A stretch of 9,232 nucleotides of DNA from CAZHMB01 sp964533515 (GTDB lineage: Archaea; Nanobdellota; Nanobdellia; Pacearchaeales; GW2011-AR1): contig CAZHMB010000025.1 of the NCBI GenBank assembly GCA_964533515.1, forward strand, positions 1-9,232. The letters run 5' to 3'. The notes under the pieces were generated by a model. That model had not been told where the DNA came from. It made no database searches and saw nothing but the letters and a program-made list of their open reading frames with translations. Below are positions 1 to 4,746 of this stretch, in pieces (position 1 is the first letter of the stretch; every line of letters starts with the position of its first letter). The position numbers and the translations under genes were made by a program.

Positions 1-1
1 T

Positions 2-775
2 AGTAAGACGGTGAATCTTCCGAAAGAAGTTAGCGTCGGGGAAATTGAGAAAATTTATATGGATGCTTGGAAATATGGTTTGAAAGCCGTTGCGCTTTAT
101 AGAGATGAAAGTAAAAGATTTCAACCTTTGAGTTTTAAGAAAAAAGAAAAGTCTTTGGAACAAGAAGGTGAGAAGCAAGTTATTTTTGAATCGAAACCAG
201 TTAGGACTAAACTTCCCAATTCGAGAGCTTCATTGACGCACAAGTTTCAGATTGCTGATCACGAGGGCTATTTGATTTTTGGTCTTTATCCCAATGGCAA
301 ACCGGGAGAATTATTTATTAACATGAGTAAAGAAGGAAGTACAATTGGGGGTTTGATGGATATTGTCGGGACTTTGGTTTCTATTTCATTGCAGTATGGT
401 GTTCCTATGGAAGATTTGTTGAAAAAGTTTAAACATCAGAAATTTGAACCTAGAGGAATTGTTTTTGATGGGCATCCAGAAATTAAAACTGCGGAATCTT
501 TGATAGACTATATTGGGCAATTTATGGAAAAAACTTTCTTAGATGGGCACCAGAATATGGAGGCTTATCGTCATTTGAATAATGATTCTCCTGAACCTAA
601 ACTGGGAGATGAAGATCTTCTTATAGGTGAGAGTCCAGATGTGGAGTCCGAGGTTTTTGAAGACGAACTTGGAGGGTTTTGTAATGTTTGTGGGACACAG
701 ATGATTAAGAAAGGACATTGCAACGAGATTTGCCCGAAGTGCAAACATCATAGTCAAAGTGGTTGTGGTCAATAG
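2..775 (+). CDS. nrdJ: Class II (adenosylcobalamin-dependent) ribonucleotide reductase, C-terminal part (5' end outside window)
   Basis: The reading frame is already open at base 2, so this is the tail of a longer gene; the GTG at 11 is an internal valine, not a start. The first residues (SKTVNLPKEV, then AWKYGLKAVALYRDES) match the end of the class II reductase barrel, where the B12-dependent enzyme reduces ribonucleotides to deoxyribonucleotides in the cytoplasm. A basic linker leads to a TSCPD domain at about 221-526, with the motifs LTHKF, GLYPNGKPGE, KEGSTIGGLMD and LQYGVP. An acidic linker and a C-terminal zinc ribbon follow (about 680-766; CxxC, then C, CxxxxC-type spacing and a final SGC). 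This tail is typical of B12-dependent reductases of archaea and many bacteria, and its cysteines probably bind zinc or take part in thiol recycling. The catalytic cysteines and the B12 site are upstream and not seen. Family assignment is firm; completeness of the gene cannot be judged. Confidence 0.93.
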   Translation, partial: SKTVNLPKEVSVGEIEKIYMDAWKYGLKAVALYRDESKRFQPLSFKKKEKSLEQEGEKQVIFESKPVRTKLPNSRASLTHKFQIADHEGYLIFGLYPNGKPGELFINMSKEGSTIGGLMDIVGTLVSISLQYGVPMEDLLKKFKHQKFEPRGIVFDGHPEIKTAESLIDYIGQFMEKTFLDGHQNMEAYRHLNNDSPEPKLGDEDLLIGESPDVESEVFEDELGGFCNVCGTQMIKKGHCNEICPKCKHHSQSGCGQ

Positions 776-788
776 AGCATAAAAGTTC

Positions 789-821
789 AAAACTGGCTTT
801 GCCAAGTTTTTCACAGAAAAC
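789..821 (+). terminator. Stem-loop and T-run after the ribonucleotide reductase gene
   Basis: Fourteen bases after the reductase stop, AAAACTGGC pairs with GCCAAGTTTT around a TTT loop (one bulged A), running into a T5 stretch at 807-811. The same T-run can instead pair with AAAAC at 817-821 (GTTTT, loop TCACAG, AAAAC). Archaeal termination mainly needs T-rich stretches, so the terminator role is inferred. The rest of the 138-base gap to the next gene is AT-rich; a weak TATA-like AATATTAAA lies at 888-896. Confidence 0.45.
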
Positions 822-913
822 ATTTGATAATGCAAATAAAATTTTCAGATACTGGGCAATCGATCTACATTTTATTAAATGAAGATAATATTAAATTAAT
901 TTTAAAGTAAAAC

Positions 914-1303
914 ATGGATGAGAAAACAGAAGATTTTATTAAAAATCATGCAGACCGTGTTGTAAGAGAATTTAGTTTTGCTAATCAGATAAAGAAAAAT
1001 CCAAATGCGTGTCCTTGTTATCAGATGGGAAAGTCCTGTCATGATTTGGTTTTAGATAAAGAGAAGCATAATTGTTTTTTGTGTTATTGTCCTTGGTATG
1101 ATAATTCAAAACCCGAAGGTGGTTGTAAAAAAGGAAATCTTTTGGGAAAAGGAAAATGGTTTTACAGCGAGAAGCTGAAAAGTTCTGAAAATAGCGAAGG
1201 GAAAGTTTGGGATTGTACTGATTGTAGTTATCCTCATCAAGAAAAAGTTGTTAGAGAGTTTTTGGAGAAGATGTTTAGTGGTGAATTGGAGAAAGATTTT
1301 TGA
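914..1303 (+). CDS. Small cysteine-rich metal-binding protein (Cys-rich small domain, PF04071-like)
   Basis: A 129-residue soluble protein with nine cysteines (33, 35, 42, 54, 57, 59, 71, 101, 104). The order CPCY, GKSCHDL, HNCFLCYCPWYDN, GGCKKG, then VWDCTDCSYPH near the end, is the pattern I associate with the 'cysteine-rich small domain' Pfam family (PF04071), thought to bind metal or an iron-sulfur cluster. From memory, that domain also occurs at the C-terminus of some archaeal CobD-like enzymes of cobalamin synthesis, which would fit a neighbour that needs B12; this is association only. The ATG at 914 is the first start in the frame after an AT-rich leader, with a weak TATA-like stretch 18-26 bases upstream. 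No signal peptide or membrane helix is seen. The biochemical role is unknown; the domain call is fairly sure. Confidence 0.82.
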   Translation: MDEKTEDFIKNHADRVVREFSFANQIKKNPNACPCYQMGKSCHDLVLDKEKHNCFLCYCPWYDNSKPEGGCKKGNLLGKGKWFYSEKLKSSENSEGKVWDCTDCSYPHQEKVVREFLEKMFSGELEKDF

Positions 1304-1321
1304 TAGGGGGTTTAGTGGTGA
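1273..1321 (+). repeat. 12-base direct repeat spanning the end of the Cys-rich gene
   Basis: GTTTAGTGGTGA occurs at 1273-1284, inside the coding region, and again at 1310-1321, just after the stop codon (37-base offset). The bases after each copy are loosely similar (purine-rich, then a T-run), suggesting an old slipped duplication of the gene's 3' end. No function is implied. Confidence 0.5.
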
Positions 1322-1346
1322 GATTGATGTTGGGGAGTGAGGAGAA

Positions 1347-1376
1347 TTTTTAAAAAAAAAGGAGTGGGGTATTTTT
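1347..1376. terminator. Bidirectional T-run terminator between convergent genes
   Basis: Between the convergent stops at 1303 and 1394 lies T5 (1347-1351) directly followed by A9 (1352-1360), then a second T5 at 1372-1376. Read rightward, the T-runs follow the Cys-rich gene; read leftward, the A9 becomes a T9 just past the end of the 1394-1771 gene. Oligo-T stretches are the usual archaeal termination signal; use in both directions is inferred. Confidence 0.5.
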
Positions 1377-1393
1377 CTTATCTTATTCCAAAC

Positions 1394-1771
1394 TTACTTT
1401 TTTTTAGCATTATTTAATAAATCAAATCTCCAAGAAACAATTGTCAAAAGAATAGAAAGTAACGCCATCTGGAAATGTATTTTTGCTCTAATTCCCCATA
1501 GAATATGTCTATCCATATCTTGATTATCATAAATTTGATATTGGAGTTTCTTGATTGTTTGCGTATCTTTCCATTCGTCCAACTCTGCTTGAGACATACT
1601 TTTATAATTCACAGGGAGAATAGCGACTGTATCTTCTAAATGTGTTTCAAATTGTCCATCAGCGTACTTTTCCCATACTGAACTTGCTTGGTATTCCGCA
1701 ACAGATAAATAAACAAAATATGCAGAAACTAAAATTAAAATTATAGTTAAAGCTTTTATCTTTGATTTCAT
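1394..1771 (-). CDS. Small two-helix membrane protein, paralogue A
   Basis: A 125-residue protein that I do not recognise as a named family. It starts MKSKIKALTIILI and has a basic N-terminus, a hydrophobic helix at about residues 7-24, a polar, largely acidic middle of roughly 70 residues, a second hydrophobic helix at about 98-114 (MALLSILLTIVSW) and a basic tail (NNAKKK). By the positive-inside rule both ends face the cytoplasm and the middle faces outward. It is a clear paralogue of the next gene upstream (1842-2201): the starts (MK.KI.ALTIILI) and the ends (LS..SW..D.L.N..K) match, while the middle segments have diverged in sequence. It has its own promoter block (TATA-like box 1791-1800). 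No catalytic or metal-binding motif is visible. A sensor, a transport accessory or a structural membrane protein are all possible. Confidence 0.72.
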   Translation of the reverse strand: MKSKIKALTIILILVSAYFVYLSVAEYQASSVWEKYADGQFETHLEDTVAILPVNYKSMSQAELDEWKDTQTIKKLQYQIYDNQDMDRHILWGIRAKIHFQMALLSILLTIVSWRFDLLNNAKKK

Positions 1772-1801
1772 AATTTAAACAATATTTTAATACTTAAAAA
1801 C
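1741..1801. repeat. Conserved promoter/start block, copy 1 of 2
   Basis: These 61 bases align without gaps to 2171-2231 with six mismatches by eye. They cover the TATA-like box, the short leader and the first ten or so codons of paralogue A. The last 24 bases (1778-1801 against 2208-2231) are identical, although they are non-coding. Tandem gene duplication, with later selection or gene conversion on the promoter, is the simplest reading. Confidence 0.8.
1791..1800 (-). promoter_or_regulatory. TATA-like box for paralogue A
   Basis: Read leftward, TTTTTAAGTA is centred 24.5 bases before the ATG at 1771, the spacing expected for a leaderless archaeal transcript. The same ten bases at the same distance precede the paralogue at 2201, inside a longer conserved block. 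Confidence 0.6.
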
Positions 1802-1841
1802 TTATCTTTCTGGGAAATTGTAAATCGCTAGGATGTGCTCA

Positions 1842-2201
1842 TTATCTTTTAACATTTTTTAAAGAATCAAGTTTCCAAGAGAGTATTGAAAGAAAGATAA
1901 AGATTATTAGGGAGATTCTATGTCTATAATAATCTGAGCGTGCACTGTTCATCCAGCTTAGATACATATTTAGCCTATAATTATGCGAATTTCTTTCAGA
2001 CGTTTGTAGTTCTTTTAGAGATATTATTGTTTCTTGAGGTAGGGAAAAATCAATATCTACTGTCAAAGGTCCCGCATCTAAGAGTTCAGAATAACTGTTG
2101 TATTCATGATTATAATATATATACTGATTAAAGGTAAAATAAATAAGAACTATTGAAATAATAATGAGAATTATAGTTAAAGCACTTATTTTTGTTTTCA
2201 T
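1842..2201 (-). CDS. Small two-helix membrane protein, paralogue B
   Basis: A 119-residue protein of unknown family, paralogous to the 1394-1771 product. It begins MKTKISALTIILI, has a first membrane helix at about residues 6-25, an outward-facing polar segment rich in Tyr, Asn and Ser, a second helix at about 96-108 and a short basic tail (KNVKR). The middle region shares little with paralogue A apart from length, so the membrane anchors and the promoter are conserved more strongly than the presumed external part. It is transcribed leftward from a TATA-like box (2221-2230) that also lies at the correct distance from the divergent gene at 2252, so the two may be co-regulated. Paralogue A follows 70 bases downstream with a promoter of its own. 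I can offer no function beyond a membrane location. Confidence 0.72.
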   Translation of the reverse strand: MKTKISALTIILIIISIVLIYFTFNQYIYYNHEYNSYSELLDAGPLTVDIDFSLPQETIISLKELQTSERNSHNYRLNMYLSWMNSARSDYYRHRISLIIFIFLSILSWKLDSLKNVKR

Positions 2202-2231
2202 AGTTTTAACAATATTTTAATACTTAAAAAC
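2171..2231. repeat. Conserved promoter/start block, copy 2 of 2
   Basis: Second copy of the block at 1741-1801 (55 of 61 positions the same by eye). This copy also abuts the divergent gene at 2252, whereas in copy 1 the corresponding rightward side leads only into the end of paralogue B, with no start codon at the expected distance. Confidence 0.8.
2221..2230. promoter_or_regulatory. Shared bidirectional TATA-like box for paralogue B and the 179-residue gene
   Basis: The near-palindromic TACTTAAAAA is centred 24.5 bases before the leftward ATG (2201) and 26.5 bases before the rightward ATG (2252). The whole intergenic gap is 50 bases, so one TBP site may serve both leaderless genes. The same geometry recurs at 4718-4727. 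Confidence 0.6.
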
Positions 2232-2251
2232 CTATCCTTCATAAAGATAAT

Positions 2252-2791
2252 ATGGAAAAAGACCGACAATCTGAATGGATGAATAGCTCTTTTGCATTTA
2301 TGAATGTTGAAATGCTTTTACTCGGAGAAGTTCAAGCATTAGGAGAATTAGATATTGAATTGCTTGAAGAATTTTCTAAAATAAAAATTAATTCTAAGTT
2401 AGAAGAAGATTTAAAGGAAAAAAGAAGATATTTACTTCTTTCTAAACTTTGGATTTTAGGAGCTTACGAGTTAATTAGATTTTTTAATGACCTTAACAAA
2501 AAAAGAAGTCTATTAGATGAAAAAACAAAATTAAAACTTGGAGAAATTTTAACTACATTTACAAAGGTTAGAGTGCCTTTAGCTAAATTTCAAAAAGCGG
2601 GTAAAGATAAAACATTATATGATGGAGTTGCAGATTCTTTTATTGATTTAAATAAAGGTGTTGGATGGAAAGTTTATTCTCATACTAAAACTGAACTTAA
2701 AAAAGAAATAATTTATCGTAATGATTTAGGAGATTTATTATTAGGATTGCTAAAAGAAATGAAAAAAGACATTGAAAAAAGTGCCCAATAA
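2252..2791 (+). CDS. Helical cytosolic protein of unknown function (179 aa)
   Basis: I do not recognise this family with confidence. The protein is charged and appears almost entirely helical, with no signal peptide. Two segments look conserved in style: a hydrophobic amphipathic helix LLLSKLWILGAYELIRFF (about residues 61-78), then KVRVPLAKFQ (105-114), and near the end GVGWKVYS (136-143) followed by YRNDLGDLLLGLL. It has some feel of HEPN-like helical bundles, but the RX4-6H nuclease motif of HEPN RNases is not present. The ATG at 2252 is supported by a TATA-like box 26.5 bases upstream, implying a leaderless mRNA. It is divergent from two paralogous membrane proteins through that shared box and convergent with cbf5. 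A partner role with the membrane proteins is only a guess from context. Confidence 0.78.
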   Translation: MEKDRQSEWMNSSFAFMNVEMLLLGEVQALGELDIELLEEFSKIKINSKLEEDLKEKRRYLLLSKLWILGAYELIRFFNDLNKKRSLLDEKTKLKLGEILTTFTKVRVPLAKFQKAGKDKTLYDGVADSFIDLNKGVGWKVYSHTKTELKKEIIYRNDLGDLLLGLLKEMKKDIEKSAQ

Positions 2792-2848
2792 ATAATTTCG
2801 GCAAAGCCGATTATCCGTTTTCACGGAAAGCTCGCGCGCTATTTATTG
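2786..2848. terminator. Nested inverted-repeat structure between convergent genes
   Basis: A perfect 9-base outer pair, CAATAAATA (2786-2794) with TATTTATTG (2840-2848), encloses two perfect 5-base hairpins: TCGGC-AAA-GCCGA (2798-2810) and TCCGT-TTTC-ACGGA (2814-2827). A GC-rich alternating tract (CTCGCGCGC, 2831-2839) follows. The outer stem takes in the stop codon of the 2252 gene and ends two bases from the cbf5 stop. A bidirectional terminator or mRNA 3'-end stabiliser is likely; a mobile palindromic repeat is the alternative. Confidence 0.6.
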
Positions 2849-2849
2849 T

Positions 2850-3995
2850 TTATTCTTTCACAGGTTGCATAACATATTCCCCGCGTGCGAAAACTTCATC
2901 CCTTCTTGCATCAACATTTTCAAGTTTGTAAATTCCTATGAATTGGTTTTTTGAAAAAGCTGTTATTAATTCTTTTCTAGTTTTTGTTAAATCCAAAACT
3001 ACTTTATCTTTTTCCAAAATATCTTCCGCTAAAAGGGGTTTGCCGGTGTGTAATTTTTTTATTGAAGTTTTCTTAACTTGTATTGCTGGATGTAATTTAG
3101 AGACTATTTCCCCCGGGATTAAAATTTCTCTTAGAAGTTTTTCGTCTCCGTTTTTGTATTCTTCAACTGCTTTTTCAAAATCGTATAAGTTTACAGAATT
3201 TTGGAGCAAATTGTTATTCCCACTATCATCGTCTCCACTTTGTTTCGACGACCCGCCCTTGTTCCGCCCCTTTTCCCGTACCTCCAAATTAGTTAGCAAT
3301 TTACTCTTATCATTAATTATCTTCTTTTTATCTTCGCTAAAAATCCCTGCATTTGTTCTCCGTAATTCTAACATATGTGCTCCGATGTTGAGTTCTTTTC
3401 CTAAGTCGTCGATTAGTTTTCTTATGTAAGTTCCGCCTTGGCATTTTACATTGAATAAAACATCTAAGCCGTTTTTTTCTAAAAGTTTAAATTCGTAAAT
3501 TGTTCTAGGTCTTTCTTGTCTTTTGACTCTTGATTTTAAAGGCGGGGTTTGTAAAATTTCTCCCATAAATTTCTCTTTTATTTTTTTGTCGATTTCTTTT
3601 AGAGAAATTTCTTTATGTACCCTCATTATACCTACGTAAGTTTTGTCTTCACCAAGAAAAAATCCAGTGAGTTTACATGCCCTGTTTAATCCTATCGGAA
3701 GAACCCCTGTGACTTTTGGATCAAGAGTTCCGAAATGTGCGGTTTTTTTTAGTCCCAAAGTTTTTTTCACAAATGTGCTTACGGTGAAACTTGTTGGGCC
3801 TGAAGATTTATCTAGATTTATTATTGAAAATTCAAGGAGTTCCTTGAGGGGTTTTTCACTTTTTATTTTTTGAATGTTCTCGAAGAAACCCGCTGGTTTC
3901 TTAGCAACTTCCTCAAAGTCGGAACGGCGATTTCTAATTGCCTCCGGGGAAATCGCGCTAATATCTTTTATTTTTTGGATGTTTATTTTAGGCAT
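2850..3995 (-). CDS. cbf5: Archaeal/eukaryotic-type tRNA/rRNA pseudouridine synthase Cbf5 (TruB family) with PUA domain
   Basis: Converts uridine to pseudouridine; in archaea Cbf5 is the catalytic subunit of H/ACA guide ribonucleoproteins and can also form tRNA Psi55. The 381-residue product shows NLDKSSGPTS (60-69), the catalytic motif AHFGTLDPKVTGVLP (86-100) with catalytic Asp92, KTYVGIMRVH (118-127), the substrate-binding stretch CQGGTYIRKLIDDLG (185-199) and ELRRTNAGIFSED (210-222). A PUA domain fills roughly 301-380 (LHPAIQVKK, HTGKPLLAED, EVFARGEYV). Two oddities: an N-terminal stretch of about 45 residues unlike the usual archaeal leader, and an insertion at about 226-268 rich in Lys, Asn, Ser, Gly and Asp, lying where the family normally runs straight from 'FxED' into the next helix. 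The ATG at 3995 overlaps the end of the alkD-like gene by 13 bases, so it is probably the second gene of that transcript. No clear Shine-Dalgarno is seen. Confidence 0.93.
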   Translation of the reverse strand: MPKINIQKIKDISAISPEAIRNRRSDFEEVAKKPAGFFENIQKIKSEKPLKELLEFSIINLDKSSGPTSFTVSTFVKKTLGLKKTAHFGTLDPKVTGVLPIGLNRACKLTGFFLGEDKTYVGIMRVHKEISLKEIDKKIKEKFMGEILQTPPLKSRVKRQERPRTIYEFKLLEKNGLDVLFNVKCQGGTYIRKLIDDLGKELNIGAHMLELRRTNAGIFSEDKKKIINDKSKLLTNLEVREKGRNKGGSSKQSGDDDSGNNNLLQNSVNLYDFEKAVEEYKNGDEKLLREILIPGEIVSKLHPAIQVKKTSIKKLHTGKPLLAEDILEKDKVVLDLTKTRKELITAFSKNQFIGIYKLENVDARRDEVFARGEYVMQPVKE

Positions 3996-4696
3996 TTTCG
4001 CATATAAAATTCTTTTTGTTTTTTATTTAATCTTTCTAAGCTGTATCTTAACATTGTTCTTGGCATTTTCTTATGATGTTTGTCTAGGAAGTTTGTTAAA
4101 GCTTTTTTGTCTTTCTTTCCAACTTCTCTGAGCATCCAGCCGGTTGCTTTATGAATTAGATCTTCTTTGTCTTTAAGAAGAAGCTCGGAGATCTTTAATG
4201 TGTCTGTAAAATCTTTTTGTCTTATGAAAATGAAAGTTGATATGATTGCAATTCTTCTTTTCCATAAGCCTTTGTCTTTTGCTAGAGCGTATAAGACATT
4301 TCTCTTTTTGTTGAGAAGATAGTTTCCAACAATATTTGGTGCTGTTAAATCAACTAAGTCCCAATTGTTAATTGCTTGGAGATGTGAAATATAAAATTTG
4401 TATATTTCTTTTTTTTGTTTATCTTCTGCTTTCTGAAATTGTTTGACCAGAATTAAAAGTCCAGTTAATCTTTCTTCGTGGAATTTTGAATTTAATAGAT
4501 TTTCAATGTGTTTGATATTGAGATCTTTATATTTTTTTACAATCTCTCTTGTTTGTGGAACCATGACTCCTAAAAAGATATCTCCCTCGGCATATTGGCC
4601 TTTTCCTGTCTTGAAAAATTTTTCAAGAATTTGTTTTTTGCCTGGTTTTATCTTTTTTCTTAAGTTAGATCTTAAATGCGAGAGATTATTTTTCAT
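3983..4696 (-). CDS. alkD: AlkD-like DNA alkylation repair protein (HEAT-like repeat DNA glycosylase)
   Basis: A 237-residue all-helical protein of the AlkC/AlkD superfamily (PF08713). AlkD enzymes excise N3- and N7-alkylated purines without base flipping. The key signature is present: NNWDLVDLTAP (110-120) gives Trp112 and the catalytic-type Asp116, corresponding to Trp109/Asp113 of Bacillus cereus AlkD. GLWKRRIAI (143-151) gives the DNA-contacting Arg148, and ATGWMLREVGKKD (184-196) gives Trp187. A basic N-terminus (KKKIKPGKKQ) and the KYAEGDIFLGV-like start (QYAEGDIFLGVMVP, 34-47) are also typical. Length matches the family. The ATG at 4696 lies 26.5 bases from a TATA-like box shared with the divergent thioredoxin-fold gene; the gene overlaps the cbf5 start by 13 bases. 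Substrate range cannot be told from sequence. Confidence 0.9.
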   Translation of the reverse strand: MKNNLSHLRSNLRKKIKPGKKQILEKFFKTGKGQYAEGDIFLGVMVPQTREIVKKYKDLNIKHIENLLNSKFHEERLTGLLILVKQFQKAEDKQKKEIYKFYISHLQAINNWDLVDLTAPNIVGNYLLNKKRNVLYALAKDKGLWKRRIAIISTFIFIRQKDFTDTLKISELLLKDKEDLIHKATGWMLREVGKKDKKALTNFLDKHHKKMPRTMLRYSLERLNKKQKEFYMRKCLK

Positions 4697-4717
4697 GTAA
4701 CTAGTTGAGCCAAAAGG

Positions 4718-4727
4718 TTTTTAAATA
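4718..4727. promoter_or_regulatory. Shared bidirectional TATA-like box for alkD and the thioredoxin-fold gene
   Basis: TTTTTAAATA is nearly self-complementary and is centred 24.5 bases before the rightward ATG (4747) and 26.5 bases before the leftward ATG (4696). The gap between the two start codons is 50 bases, identical to that at 2202-2251. Both genes would be leaderless. Confidence 0.6.
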
Positions 4728-4746
4728 GTTTTATTCTAGTCAAAAT

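Noticed and set aside
11..13. GTG as the true start of the first gene
   Set aside because: The frame stays open to the window edge and the preceding residues (SKT) continue the conserved reductase motif SKTVNLP.
539..835. Leftward reading frame across the end of the reductase gene
   Set aside because: It lies antisense to a well-conserved TSCPD/zinc-ribbon coding region, has no promoter and shows no protein-like conservation pattern.
1940..2131. Rightward 63-codon reading frame within paralogue B
   Set aside because: It is antisense to a membrane protein whose paralogy with the neighbouring gene supports the leftward frame.
2252..2791. HEPN RNase / abortive-infection toxin
   Set aside because: The protein is helical but has no RX4-6H motif, and no nucleotidyltransferase partner lies beside it.
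2938..3429. Rightward reading frame of 163 codons inside cbf5
   Set aside because: It is antisense to recognisable Cbf5 sequence and has the Ser/Phe/Leu-rich composition of a mirror frame.
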